From NCBI RefSeq assembly GCF_003850345.1, contig NZ_CP027707.1, positions 5,456,001-5,520,000 of the forward strand: 64,000 bases of DNA, in the 5' to 3' direction. The notes beneath the pieces are model-generated. The model worked only from the letters and a program-made list of their open reading frames with translations. It made no database searches and was not told where the DNA came from. Made by a program: the position numbers and the translations under genes. The stretch comes from Pseudomonas chlororaphis subsp. piscium. GTDB lineage: Bacteria; Pseudomonadota; Gammaproteobacteria; Pseudomonadales; Pseudomonadaceae. Shown here one piece after another: positions 18,157 through 26,974 of this stretch (positions are counted from its first letter, which is position 1; every line of letters starts with the position of its first letter).

Positions 18157-19626
18157 TCAATCCATGAAACGCGGCAGGTACAGGGTCACGCGCAAACCGC
18201 CTTCGCGCAGGTTCTGCAGGCTGACCTCGCCGCCATGGCTGTGGGCAATGTTGCGCGCGATACCCAGGCCCAGGCCATAGCCCTGCTGCTGGCCGGACAG
18301 GCGGAAGTGCGGCTCGAACACCTGCTCCAGACGCTGCTCCGGCACGCCCGGGCCTTCGTCGTCGACATGCAGGATGAACGCGTTGGCATCGTCATCGATG
18401 TGCAGATGGGCGTTCTGCCCATACTTCAGCGCGTTGTCGATCAGGTTGCCCATGCAGCGCTTGAGCGCCAGGGGCTTGCCCGGATAAGGCGCCAACGCCC
18501 GCCCCTGCTGGGTCACGCGGCCGTTGCCGTTGGGCGCGAGGTAAGGTTCCACCAGGCAGTCGAGCACCTGATTGAGGTCCACCGGCTCGATATTCTCGTG
18601 GATATCGGTGTCCTTGACACATTGCAGCGCGCCCTTGACCAGCAGCTCCAGCTCATCCAGGTCGCGGCCGAACTTGGCTTGCAGCTGCTCGTCTTCCAGC
18701 AGTTCGACCCGCAGCCGCAGGCGGGTGATGGGCGTGCGCAGGTCGTGGGAAATCGCACTGAACAGCTGGCTGCGCTCGGTCAGGTAACGGCTGATGCGCT
18801 CGCGCATGGCATTGAAAGCCCGGCCGACCTCCACTACTTCGCTGCCGCCGCCTTCGGCCACCGGCTGCACATCGGCGCCCAGGGACATGTCCCGCGCGGC
18901 CCGCGCCAGGCGCTTGAGCGGCCGGCTCTGCCAATGCACCAGCAGGCCGATGAACAGCAGCAGGAAACCGCTGGTAAGCACGATGAACCACACCTGCTGC
19001 GCCGGCAGCCCCTGCTCTTCGAGGCTGGTGTAGGGCTCGGGCAACAGCGAGGCGATGTACAGCCACTCCCCCGGCGCCATCTGGATTTGGGTGACCAGCA
19101 CCGGCGGGTTCACCGGTTCCAAGGTCAGGGCGTAGTGGGCCCAGGAACGCGGCAACTCATCGAGCTTCAGGCCGCCATTGAAAATCCGCAGGTCCTCGGG
19201 GCTGACGAAGGTCACCGAGATATAGGCGTCGTTGCCCAGGGACTGGCGCAGCACTTCCTCCACCGCCTTGAGCACCGCCTGCTTGCGCGGCGTGATCGGC
19301 AGCACTTCCATGCCCAGCGGCTTGTCGTTGAGGGTCACGACAAAACGGGTGCCGCCCATGCTGCGCAACTGATCGAGCACCAGCGGCCGGTACGCCACCG
19401 GCAACGAACGAAAGTAGCTGACGCTGGCGGTCATCGAATGGGCCAGGCTGCGGGCGCTGGTGACCAGGCCTTCGAGCTGGGTGGCGCGCAGCTGGGAAAC
19501 CCAGATCACGCTGGACAAGGCCTGGGCGAACAGCACCACCAGCAGCGTCAGCAGCAGCATCCGGCCCAGCAGCGAACGCGGCACCGGCACCCGCGCCAGC
19601 AGCTTGCGCGCAAACTCAGTGAGCAT
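18157..19626 (-). CDS. gtrS: sensor histidine kinase GtrS
   Basis: 489 residues. Two membrane segments (about 22-44 and 212-232) enclose a periplasmic sensor region; then come HAMP (about 233-285), the H-box FSAISHDLRTPITRL with His294, and the ATPase with NLIDNALKYG and GYGLGLGIA boxes. In Pseudomonas GtrS senses 2-ketogluconate/6-phosphogluconate and signals to GltR to induce glucose uptake. It overlaps the 3' end of gltR; the ATG at 19626 (11-base overlap) is preferred over the ATG at 19641, but neither has a clear ribosome site. Confidence 0.92.
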   Translation of the reverse strand: MLTEFARKLLARVPVPRSLLGRMLLLTLLVVLFAQALSSVIWVSQLRATQLEGLVTSARSLAHSMTASVSYFRSLPVAYRPLVLDQLRSMGGTRFVVTLNDKPLGMEVLPITPRKQAVLKAVEEVLRQSLGNDAYISVTFVSPEDLRIFNGGLKLDELPRSWAHYALTLEPVNPPVLVTQIQMAPGEWLYIASLLPEPYTSLEEQGLPAQQVWFIVLTSGFLLLFIGLLVHWQSRPLKRLARAARDMSLGADVQPVAEGGGSEVVEVGRAFNAMRERISRYLTERSQLFSAISHDLRTPITRLRLRVELLEDEQLQAKFGRDLDELELLVKGALQCVKDTDIHENIEPVDLNQVLDCLVEPYLAPNGNGRVTQQGRALAPYPGKPLALKRCMGNLIDNALKYGQNAHLHIDDDANAFILHVDDEGPGVPEQRLEQVFEPHFRLSGQQQGYGLGLGIARNIAHSHGGEVSLQNLREGGLRVTLYLPRFMD

Positions 19627-20347
19627 TGCCGGCAACCACATTGGCTGCCAATTGGTAACCGCTGCCGCGCACGGTGCGGATCAGCCGCGGCGGCTTCTCG
19701 GTGTCGCGCAGGCGTTGGCGCAGGCGGCTGACCGCCATGTCGACGATGCGGTCCAGGGGCATCAGTTCGCGCCCGCGGGTGGCATTGCCGATGGTGTCGC
19801 GGTCGAGGATTTCCTGAGGGTGATCGAGGAACAGCTTGAGCAGGGCAAAATCGGCGCCGGAGAGGATCACTTCCTCGCCGTCGTTGTGGAACAGCCGGTG
19901 GCTGACCATGTCCAGGCGCCACTCGTCGAAGCACAGCACCTCGCCGCCGACCCGCTCCTGACCGAACTGCGCGCGGCGCAACAGGGCCTTGATCCGCGCC
20001 TGCAATTCCCGGGGGCTGAAGGGCTTGCCCAAATAGTCGTCGGCACCCAGCTCCAGGCCGATGACCCGGTCGGCTTCGTCGGAGCTGGCGGTGAGCATGA
20101 TGATCGGCACCTGGCCGACCCGCGGGTGCTGGCGGATCCAGCGGCACAGACTGAAGCCGTCTTCGTCCGGCAGCATCACGTCGAGAATCACCAGGTCGCT
20201 CGGCGCCTCGTTCAGCGCCTGGCGAAAGCCGGCGCCGTTGGGCGTGCTGCGGACCTGGAAGCCGGCGCGACTGAGATAGGTCTCCAGCAGCTCGCGGATT
20301 TCCTGATCGTCATCAACCAACAAGATCGACTTACTGACTGAACTCAC
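19616..20347 (-). CDS. gltR: response regulator GltR
   Basis: 243 residues. Receiver domain with VDDDQE, phospho-acceptor VILDVMLPDEDG (Asp56), MLTASSD and LGKPFSPREL; then an OmpR-type winged helix (about 140-235, RGRELMPLDRIVDMAVSRLRQ and IRTVRGSGYQL). It controls gts/oprB and related glucose genes. The start is GTG at 20347 with AAAGGA upstream. The leader contains AACAACAA. Confidence 0.93.
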   Translation of the reverse strand: MSSVSKSILLVDDDQEIRELLETYLSRAGFQVRSTPNGAGFRQALNEAPSDLVILDVMLPDEDGFSLCRWIRQHPRVGQVPIIMLTASSDEADRVIGLELGADDYLGKPFSPRELQARIKALLRRAQFGQERVGGEVLCFDEWRLDMVSHRLFHNDGEEVILSGADFALLKLFLDHPQEILDRDTIGNATRGRELMPLDRIVDMAVSRLRQRLRDTEKPPRLIRTVRGSGYQLAANVVAGNAH

Positions 20348-20359
20348 GCGGGCCGTCCT

Positions 20360-20367
20360 TTGTTGTT
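20360..20367 (-). promoter_or_regulatory. candidate Crc/Hfq CA motif in the gltR leader
   Basis: Reading minus: AACAACAA directly followed by the AAGGA ribosome site of gltR. Confidence 0.55.
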
Positions 20368-20412
20368 ATGAATGGGGCCGAATTATGCCTTACCGATCAA
20401 CAAAACGTAGCT

Positions 20413-20556
20413 GTAGCCGCTGCCGAGCTTGCGAGGCTGCGATCGACCGCGAAGCGGGCGTAAACCAGGCGACCAGTTCTTCCTGGCAAGTCGTGTGCTC
20501 AGGTTTCGCGAGGACTTCGTCCTCGATCGCAGCCTCGCAAGCTCGGCAGCGGCTAC
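20413..20556. repeat. long inverted repeat of the GTAGCCGCTGCC family
   Basis: GTAGCCGCTGCCGAGCTTGCGAGGCTGCGATCGA on the left is mirrored by TCGATCGCAGCCTCGCAAGCTCGGCAGCGGCTAC on the right, about 34-bp arms, with inner inverted segments. It lies between glk and gltR and breaks the edd-glk-gltR-gtrS run. Confidence 0.85.
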
Positions 20557-20573
20557 AGAGACGGCGTATTCGA

Positions 20574-21530
20574 TCAGGCAAACGCCTGTTCCAACGCCAC
20601 CCCGGCACCGGTCAGGCCCGAGTACGGCGCCGTCACCAGCCACACCGGAATGCCCTTGAAGTAATCGCTCATGCAGCCCTTGTCGGCAAAACAACGGGCG
20701 AAACCGCTCTCGACGAAAAAGTCGGCGAACCGCGGGATCACCCCGCCGACGATGTACACGCCACCGCGCCCACCCGTGGTCAGCACGTTGTTGCCCGCCA
20801 CCCGGCCCAGCCAGCAGCAGAACTGCTCGAGCACTTCCAGGGCGATGGGGTCGCCGGCCAGGCCCGCGGCGGTGATGGCTTCCGGGGTATCGAGCACCGG
20901 CTCATGCCCGTCCACCGCGCAGATTGCCCGGTACACCCGGGGCAAACCGCCGCCGCTGAGCGCGGTCTCGGCGCTGACGTGGCCGATCTCGCTGTAGATG
21001 TGCTGCCACAACTGGGTTTCCCGCGGGCTGCTCAACGGCAGGTCGACATGCCCGCCCTCGCCCGGCAAGGCGGCCCAGCGGCCTTCGCCCAGGTCCAGCA
21101 GCGTGCCCACGCCCAGGCCGGTGCCCGGCCCGATCACCACCGCCGGGCGCAACGGCTCGGCAGTGCCTTCGCAGACCACCCGGAACTCGCCAGGCTGCAG
21201 GCGGGTCATGCCCAGGGCCATGGCCGAGAAGTCATTGACCAGCAGCAGCTCATCCACCTGCAAGGTCTGGCAGAAAGCCTTGCGACTCAGGCGCCAGTGG
21301 TTGTTGGTAAAACGAAATTCGTCGCCGCCGACCGGGCCGGCCACCGACAGGCACACCGCGCCGATCGAGCCCGGCGCCAGGCCGAGGCCGCTCAGGTAAA
21401 TGCCGATGGCTTCTTCCGGGCTGGCGTGGTCCGCCGTCGCCAGCACCTGGATCGACTCCAGGCGCTGGTCTTTCCACAACGCAAAACGCGCATTGGTTCC
21501 ACCAATGTCACCGACCAGCGCTAACTTCAC
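20574..21530 (-). CDS. glk: glucokinase
   Basis: 318 residues, bacterial Glk (ROK-unrelated) family. Phosphate-binding [13 protein letters not shown] is at the N-terminus, followed by [12 protein letters not shown] with the catalytic Asp, [12 protein letters not shown] and PGEGGHVDL. It phosphorylates cytosolic glucose to glucose-6-phosphate. It overlaps the edd stop by four bases, so it is coupled to edd. Confidence 0.95.
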   Translation of the reverse strand: MKLALVGDIGGTNARFALWKDQRLESIQVLATADHASPEEAIGIYLSGLGLAPGSIGAVCLSVAGPVGGDEFRFTNNHWRLSRKAFCQTLQVDELLLVNDFSAMALGMTRLQPGEFRVVCEGTAEPLRPAVVIGPGTGLGVGTLLDLGEGRWAALPGEGGHVDLPLSSPRETQLWQHIYSEIGHVSAETALSGGGLPRVYRAICAVDGHEPVLDTPEAITAAGLAGDPIALEVLEQFCCWLGRVAGNNVLTTGGRGGVYIVGGVIPRFADFFVESGFARCFADKGCMSDYFKGIPVWLVTAPYSGLTGAGVALEQAFA

Positions 21531-23353
21531 TTAAGGTTCTCCAGGGCAGAGGTAAAGGCGCTGGCGCCCTGCTCCGCCGAGCTGAAGGCCATGCGCATGA
21601 AACCGAACAATTCGCGACCGCTGCCAACGTTGTTACCCAACAGGCCCTTGGCCGGTTCGCGGGCAGCGAATTCATCGGCGTCTACCTTAAGCTCCAGCGT
21701 GCCCTTTACGCCATCCACGCGAATGATGTCGCCATCGCGTACCCGCGCCAGCGCTCCGCCGACCTGGGCTTCCGGGCTGACGTGGATCGCCGCCGGGATC
21801 TTGCCCGAGGCCCCGGACATGCGCCCGTCAGTGACCAGCGCGACCTTGAAGCCACGGTCCTGCAGCACACCGAGGAACGGCGTCATCTTGTGCAGTTCCG
21901 GCATGCCGTTGGAGCGCGGGCCCTGGAAGCGCATCACCGCCACGAAGTCCTTTTCCAGCTCGCCGGCCTTGAACGCATCGGCCAGGTCCTGCTGGTCCTG
22001 GAACACCACCGCCGGTGCTTCGACGATCTGGTGCTGCAGCGCCACGGCGGAGACTTTCATCACCCCGCGACCGAGGTTGCCTTCCATCACCCGCAGGCCG
22101 CCTTCCGGCGAGAACGCGCGGGCCACCGGACGCAGGATGTTTTCGTCGAGGCTTTCGATCGGGCCGTCACGCCACACCAGCTTGCCGTTGTCCAGGAAGG
22201 GTTCCTGGGTGTAGCGGCTCAGGCCACGGCCAGCCACGGTGTTGACGTCTTCGTGGAGCAGGCCGGCTTCCAGCAGTTCGCGGATCAGGAACGCCATGCC
22301 GCCTGCCGCCTGGAAGTGGTTGATGTCAGCCTTGCCGTTCGGATAGACGTGGGACAGGGTCGGCACCACCTCGGACAGGTCGGCCATGTCCTGCCAGGTC
22401 AGCTGGATGCCCGCGGCCTGGGCAATCGCCGGCATGTGCAGGGTGTGGTTGGTCGAACCGCCGGTGGCGTGCAGGGCGACGATGGAGTTGACCAGCGAAC
22501 GCTCGTCGACGATCTCGCCGATCGGTGTGAAGTTGCCGCTCTGCTTGGTCAGGCGGGTGACCTGCTGCGCCGCTTCATGGGTCAGGGCGTCGCGCAGTGG
22601 TGTGTAAGGGTTGACGAAGGACGCGCCCGGCAAGTGCAGGCCCATGACTTCCATCAGCAGCTGGTTGGTGTTGGCGGTGCCGTAGAAGGTGCAGGTACCC
22701 GGGCTGTGGTAGGACTTCATCTCCGATTCCAGCAGCTCTTCGCGGGTCGCCTTGCCTTCGGCGTAACGCTGGCGCACGTCGGCCTTTTCCTTGTTGGAAA
22801 TGCCCGACGGCATCGGCCCGCCCGGAACGAAGATGGTCGGCAGGTGACCGAAGCGCAACGCGCCCATCATCAGGCCCGGGACGATCTTGTCGCAGATGCC
22901 GAGCATCAGCGCGGCGTCGAACATGTTGTGGGACAAGGCCACTGCGGTGGACAGCGCGATTACCTCGCGGCTCGGCAGGCTCAGCTCCATGCCGGCCTCG
23001 CCCTGGGTCACGCCATCGCACATGGCGGGGGTGCCGCCGGCGAACTGGCCGACCGACCCCATCTCGCGCAGGGCCTTCTTGATCTGTTCGGGAAAGTGCT
23101 CGTACGGCTGATGCGCCGAGAGCATGTCGTTATATGACGAAACAATTGCCACGTTGGCGGCATTCATCATGCGCAGGCTGTGTTTGTCTTCGGAACCGCA
23201 GCCGGCAACGCCGTGGGCGAAGTTCGCACACTGCAGCTTGCCCCGTTGCGGGCCATCGCTGGCGGCGCCGCGGATCAGGGCGAGGTAAGCCTCGCGAGTG
23301 GCGCGACTGCGGGCGACAAGCCGTTCGGTGACCTCAAGAACGCGGGGATGCAT
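21527..23353 (-). CDS. edd: 6-phosphogluconate dehydratase
   Basis: 608 residues, full length for the IlvD/Edd family. Fe-S ligands are visible: GCGSEDKH (51-58), [16 protein letters not shown] and [10 protein letters not shown]. It dehydrates 6-phosphogluconate to KDPG. The ATG is at 23353; the upstream region carries HexR boxes shared with divergent gapA. First gene of edd-glk, with gltR-gtrS downstream after an inverted repeat. Confidence 0.96.
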   Translation of the reverse strand: MHPRVLEVTERLVARSRATREAYLALIRGAASDGPQRGKLQCANFAHGVAGCGSEDKHSLRMMNAANVAIVSSYNDMLSAHQPYEHFPEQIKKALREMGSVGQFAGGTPAMCDGVTQGEAGMELSLPSREVIALSTAVALSHNMFDAALMLGICDKIVPGLMMGALRFGHLPTIFVPGGPMPSGISNKEKADVRQRYAEGKATREELLESEMKSYHSPGTCTFYGTANTNQLLMEVMGLHLPGASFVNPYTPLRDALTHEAAQQVTRLTKQSGNFTPIGEIVDERSLVNSIVALHATGGSTNHTLHMPAIAQAAGIQLTWQDMADLSEVVPTLSHVYPNGKADINHFQAAGGMAFLIRELLEAGLLHEDVNTVAGRGLSRYTQEPFLDNGKLVWRDGPIESLDENILRPVARAFSPEGGLRVMEGNLGRGVMKVSAVALQHQIVEAPAVVFQDQQDLADAFKAGELEKDFVAVMRFQGPRSNGMPELHKMTPFLGVLQDRGFKVALVTDGRMSGASGKIPAAIHVSPEAQVGGALARVRDGDIIRVDGVKGTLELKVDADEFAAREPAKGLLGNNVGSGRELFGFMRMAFSSAEQGASAFTSALENLK

Positions 23354-23474
23354 GTGTAGAACTCCAGGCTAACGGATGTGGCGACCTGTTTGTCTATGCT
23401 GGTCAAAACGCCCGCGGCACAGGGGATGGCAGAGGGTTTCTTGACCATTTGGACCAGTTGATTCAGGTCACTCG

Positions 23475-23489
23475 TTGTAGATAAAACAA
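23475..23489. promoter_or_regulatory. HexR operator 1 (edd/gapA region)
   Basis: TTGT-AGATAAA-ACAA matches TTGT-N7-ACAA exactly. It lies 122 bp before edd. Confidence 0.7.
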
Positions 23490-23536
23490 AATATTGCCAC
23501 CAAAAAGGCTTGTTTTCTATTTTTTTGCGAATAATC

Positions 23537-23551
23537 TTGTAATTCCAACAA
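23537..23551. promoter_or_regulatory. HexR operator 2 (edd/gapA region)
   Basis: TTGT-AATTCCA-ACAA matches TTGT-N7-ACAA exactly, 26 bp before gapA, and overlaps an AACAACAA Crc/Hfq-type motif. Confidence 0.7.
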
Positions 23552-23554
23552 CAA
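23547..23554 (+). promoter_or_regulatory. candidate Crc/Hfq CA motif in the gapA leader
   Basis: AACAACAA, 22 bases before the gapA ATG. It overlaps HexR operator 2, so it acts on RNA only if transcription starts upstream of it. Confidence 0.4.
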
Positions 23555-23576
23555 AACTACGGCAGGCGCTTTTCTA

Positions 23577-24581
23577 ATGACTCTACGAATCGCAATCAAT
23601 GGTTTTGGCCGTATCGGCCGCAACGTCCTGCGCGCACTTTATACCCAAGGCTATCGTCAGGATCTGCAGATCGTCGCCATCAACGATCTGGGTGATAGCT
23701 CGATCAATGCCCACCTGCTCAAATACGACACCGTCCACGGCACCTTCGATGCCGATGTGCAGCACGATCAGGAAAGCCTGACCGTCAACGGTGACCGGAT
23801 CTCGGTCAGCGCCATCCGCAATCCGGCCGAACTGCCCTGGGCCGCCGAGAAGATAGACGTCGTATTCGAATGCACCGGTCTGTTCACCGACCGTACCAAG
23901 GCCGCCGCCCATCTCAGCGCCGGCGCCCGCAAAGTGATTATTTCCGCCCCGGCCAAAGGCGCCGACGCCACCGTGGTGTATGGCGTGAACCACGACATTC
24001 TGCGCCAGTCGCACCAGATCATTTCCAACGCTTCGTGCACCACCAACTGCCTGGCGCCGGTGGCCCAGGTGCTGAACCGCGAGCTGGGCATCGAAAGCGG
24101 GCTGATGACCACCATCCACGCCTACACCAACGACCAGAACCTGACCGACGTTTACCACAGCGATCCGTACCGCGCCCGTTCGGCCACCCAGAACATGATC
24201 CCGAGCAAGACCGGCGCGGCCGAAGCCGTGGGCCTGGTGCTGCCGGAACTGGCGGGCAAGCTGACCGGCATGGCAGTGCGGGTTCCAGTGATCAACGTAT
24301 CGCTGGTGGATCTGACCGTGCAGCTCAAGCGCAACACCACCGCCGAGGAGGTCAACGCCCTGCTCAAGAGCGCCAGCCAGCACTCGAAGATCCTGGGCTA
24401 CAACAGCCTCCCGCTGGTCTCCAGCGACTTCAACCACAACCCGCTGTCGTCGATCTTCGACGCCAATCACACCAAGGTCAGCGGCGGCAAGCTGCTCAAG
24501 GTACTGGCCTGGTACGACAACGAATGGGGCTTCTCCAACCGCATGCTGGATAACTGCCTGGCCCTGTGCAGCGCCGAGTAA
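23577..24581 (+). CDS. gapA: glyceraldehyde-3-phosphate dehydrogenase, type I (gap-1)
   Basis: 334 residues. NAD-binding [10 protein letters not shown] (7-16) and catalytic [12 protein letters not shown] with Cys154 are present; the C-terminal [12 protein letters not shown] is standard. It oxidises the glyceraldehyde-3-phosphate released by Eda. It is divergent from edd and shares HexR-type operators with it, as known for gap-1 in P. putida. Confidence 0.96.
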   Translation: MTLRIAINGFGRIGRNVLRALYTQGYRQDLQIVAINDLGDSSINAHLLKYDTVHGTFDADVQHDQESLTVNGDRISVSAIRNPAELPWAAEKIDVVFECTGLFTDRTKAAAHLSAGARKVIISAPAKGADATVVYGVNHDILRQSHQIISNASCTTNCLAPVAQVLNRELGIESGLMTTIHAYTNDQNLTDVYHSDPYRARSATQNMIPSKTGAAEAVGLVLPELAGKLTGMAVRVPVINVSLVDLTVQLKRNTTAEEVNALLKSASQHSKILGYNSLPLVSSDFNHNPLSSIFDANHTKVSGGKLLKVLAWYDNEWGFSNRMLDNCLALCSAE

Positions 24582-24599
24582 GCCCACGGCCTGCGACGC

Positions 24600-24678
24600 G
24601 GGAGCTGCCGCAGGCTGCGATCTTTTGATCTTCACATTCGAGGTTCAAGCGCGCAAAGATCGCAGCCTCGGCAGCTCC
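24600..24678. repeat. inverted repeat, GGAGCTGCCGAGGCTGCGATC family
   Basis: GGAGCTGCCGCAGGCTGCGATCTTT and AAAGATCGCAGCCTCGGCAGCTCC form arms of about 24 bp around a 30-base spacer between gapA and mgsA. It may limit read-through. Confidence 0.8.
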
Positions 24679-24709
24679 TGCTGCCCCCTCCCTCCCGGAG
24701 TCGCCACCG

Positions 24710-25174
24710 ATGATCGGTATCAGTTTCACCCAGGCCAGCATGGCGGCGCGCAAGCGTATCGCCCTGGTGGCCCACGACCACTGCAAGAGCTTCCTCCTGG
24801 ACTGGGCCGAGCGGCAGAAAGACAGGCTCGCCGAGCACGATCTGCTGGCCACCGGCACCACCGGCCAGCTGCTGCACAAACGCCTCGGCCTGCCGATGGA
24901 AAGCATGATCAGCGGCCCCCTGGGCGGCGACCAGCAACTCGGCGCACGGATCGCCGAGCAGCGGGTGGACATGCTGGTGTTCTTCTGGGATCCCTTCGAA
25001 CCCCAGCCCCACGACCCGGACATCAAGGCCCTGCTACGGGTCGCGGCGGTCTGGAACATTCCCGTGGCCTGCAACGAATGCAGCGCCGACTACCTGCTCA
25101 GCAGCCCGCTGATGGAGCAAGCGCACAGCTACCGGATTCCGGACTACCCGGCCTACCTCTCAGGGCGTCGATGA
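24710..25174 (+). CDS. mgsA: methylglyoxal synthase
   Basis: 154 residues, the family length. Conserved IALVAHDHCK, ATGTTGQLL and SGPLGGDQQLGARIAE with the catalytic Asp, then VFFWDPFEPQPHDPDIKALLR. It converts dihydroxyacetone phosphate to methylglyoxal, a relief valve when triose phosphates accumulate. It follows gapA 128 bases later behind an inverted repeat; cotranscription is possible. Confidence 0.93.
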   Translation: MIGISFTQASMAARKRIALVAHDHCKSFLLDWAERQKDRLAEHDLLATGTTGQLLHKRLGLPMESMISGPLGGDQQLGARIAEQRVDMLVFFWDPFEPQPHDPDIKALLRVAAVWNIPVACNECSADYLLSSPLMEQAHSYRIPDYPAYLSGRR

Positions 25175-25198
25175 TTCACTCAGGGCTTGACCTTCGAC

Positions 25199-25217
25199 GT
25201 AGATGATAAGCATTATC
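25199..25217. promoter_or_regulatory. Fur box upstream of the heme-uptake sigma gene
   Basis: The 19-mer contains ATGATAAGCATTATC and matches the Fur consensus at 15 of 19 positions, 30 bp before the GTG start at 25247. Confidence 0.75.
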
Positions 25218-25246
25218 ATCCGCTGAAAAATCAGCCAGGTCCTGTT

Positions 25247-25765
25247 GTGAGCCAATCTCGCTTCAATCACGTCTTTCTCACCCAGCGCGTTTCGCTGCTG
25301 CGCACGCTGGAGCGGATGGTCAACAACCACAGCACCGCCGAGGACCTGCTGCAGGAAACCTACCTGCGCGTGACCCGGGCCCTGAGCGAACGGGCCATCG
25401 ACCACCTCGAACCCTTCGTCTTCCAGACCGCCCGCAACCTGGCGCTCGACCACCTGCGCGCGCGACGCATCCAGGCCCGCACCCTGCTCGAAGACGTGCC
25501 GGTGGACGTGGTCGAAAGCGTGGCCGCGCCCCTGAGCAGCGCCGAGGATGCCGCCCATGCCGAACAGTTGCTGGAACGCCTGAACATGAGCCTTGCCCAA
25601 CTCAGCCCGCGCCAACAGCAGATCTTTATCCTCAGCCGCCTGCACGGCCACAGCTACCTGGAGATCGCCGAGAAGCTCGAGGTCTCCCAGAGCACCGTAC
25701 AAAAGGAACTGAAGCTGATCATGGCCATCTGCATCGGCGTCGCCGAGCGCTTGAACGGTCATTGA
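25247..25765 (+). CDS. hxuI: FecI-type ECF sigma factor, HxuI/HasI-like
   Basis: 172 residues. Sigma region 2 (TAEDLLQETYLRV...PFVFQTARNLALDHLRARR) and region 4 (LSPRQQQIFILSRLHGHSYLEIAEKL) are clear. It should direct transcription of the downstream TonB receptor when the receptor signals through the anti-sigma factor. The frame runs back to 25187, but that would put the Fur box inside the gene; the GTG at 25247 with AGG upstream fits. Iron control is by Fur; the order sigma - anti-sigma - receptor is that of the HxuI-HxuR-HxuA system. Confidence 0.87.
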   Translation: MSQSRFNHVFLTQRVSLLRTLERMVNNHSTAEDLLQETYLRVTRALSERAIDHLEPFVFQTARNLALDHLRARRIQARTLLEDVPVDVVESVAAPLSSAEDAAHAEQLLERLNMSLAQLSPRQQQIFILSRLHGHSYLEIAEKLEVSQSTVQKELKLIMAICIGVAERLNGH

Positions 25766-25868
25766 GGCCCAGCCGGGCGGGCGCCAGCCGCAGCCCTTTG
25801 CTACCCTTGACCGCCCTGCGCTCTCCATCTAAAAAACAGCCGTGCACAGACACAGCCGAGGAACACCC

Positions 25869-26852
25869 GTGACGGACATCCACCGCACCCAGCCGACCGC
25901 CCAGGACGGGGAAACATCCACCACCTGCACCGCAGGTCAGGCCATGGACCAGGCCCTGGACTGGCTGATCCTGCTGGAGAACCCGAGCCCCGAGCAGACC
26001 CGGCAATTCCACGACTGGCTGAATGCCTCGCCCCTGCACAGCGCAGCCTTCGACAAGGCCCAGGCGATCTGGAACGGTCCGCAAATAGTCCGCTGCGCGC
26101 AAAGCCTGGACAGGCAAAAGCCCAAGGTCAGGGTGCTGTCGCGCCTGCGTCCGCACTGGCGGCCCCTGGCGGTCGCGGCGGCGCTGATCCTCGGCCTGTT
26201 CAGCTTCAGCAACCTGCCACTGCGCCTGCAGGCCGATCACCTGACGGTGGTCGGCGAGCGCCAGCGCCTGCAGTTGGAGGACGGCTCGAAAGTCCTGCTC
26301 AACACCAATTCGGCCTTCTCCAGCACCATCGACGAGCGCCAGCGCGTGGCCCGCCTGTACCAGGGCGAAGCCTTCTTCGAGATCCCCGCCAGCCGCGGCC
26401 AGCCGCTGGAACTCGACGCCGGCCCGGTACGCGCCAGCGTGCGCGACACCGCCTTCGCCGTGCGTTACCTGGACGGCGTGGCCCAGGTGCGGGTGCAGCG
26501 TGGCGATGTCGACCTGCGCGCCACCCACGACGATGCCCGGGTGCGCCTGTCGGCCGGCGAAAGCATCCGCATCGGCCCCAAGGGTTTCGACCGCCCGGCC
26601 AAGCTCGACCTCGACAAGGACCTGGCCTGGGTCCAGGGCCGGTTGGTGTTCGAGAACTGTCCGCTGAACCAGGTGTTGGCCGAGTTGCGTCGCTATTACC
26701 CGGGCTGGATCGTCAACAACAACGAGCGCCTGGCCGATGTCGCGGTCACCGGTAACTACCGCCTCGACCAGCCGCTGGACGTGGTGCGCTCCCTGGCTCA
26801 CATCACCTCGGCGCGCCTTCAAGAATTCCCCGCCCTGGTGATTCTCAACTAG
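25869..26852 (+). CDS. hxuR: FecR-type anti-sigma factor, HxuR/HasS-like
   Basis: 327 residues. N-terminal DUF4880 with QALDWLILLENPSPEQTRQFHDWL, one membrane segment (about 99-117) and a periplasmic FecR domain (about 125-215, LNTNSAFSS, GEAFFEIPASR, VRVQRGDVDL), then a C-terminal secretin/TonB-like signalling region. It holds the sigma factor inactive until the receptor is loaded. The GTG at 25869 with GAGGAA six bases upstream is preferred over the earlier start at 25842. Confidence 0.88.
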   Translation: MTDIHRTQPTAQDGETSTTCTAGQAMDQALDWLILLENPSPEQTRQFHDWLNASPLHSAAFDKAQAIWNGPQIVRCAQSLDRQKPKVRVLSRLRPHWRPLAVAAALILGLFSFSNLPLRLQADHLTVVGERQRLQLEDGSKVLLNTNSAFSSTIDERQRVARLYQGEAFFEIPASRGQPLELDAGPVRASVRDTAFAVRYLDGVAQVRVQRGDVDLRATHDDARVRLSAGESIRIGPKGFDRPAKLDLDKDLAWVQGRLVFENCPLNQVLAELRRYYPGWIVNNNERLADVAVTGNYRLDQPLDVVRSLAHITSARLQEFPALVILN

Positions 26853-26903
26853 CACGGATTTATTTTTACGCGATCGCTATCGGTCGTTCGTCTCGTTATA
26901 GCC

Positions 26904-26922
26904 AATGCAATTGATTCGCATT
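26904..26922. promoter_or_regulatory. palindrome before the heme receptor, candidate Fur or regulator site
   Basis: AATGC-AATTGATTC-GCATT: 5-bp arms; on minus AATGCGAATCAATTGC resembles Pseudomonas Fur boxes at about 11 of 16 positions. It lies 53 bp before the receptor ATG. Confidence 0.35.
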
Positions 26923-26974
26923 AAAGATGCCGAATCAGCACCTATAAAGATTCGTGCGACACGGAGCGCTATCG

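Noticed and set aside
18082..19731. 549-codon plus frame opposite gtrS
   Set aside because: Begins inside a REP pair and mirrors a clear histidine kinase gene.
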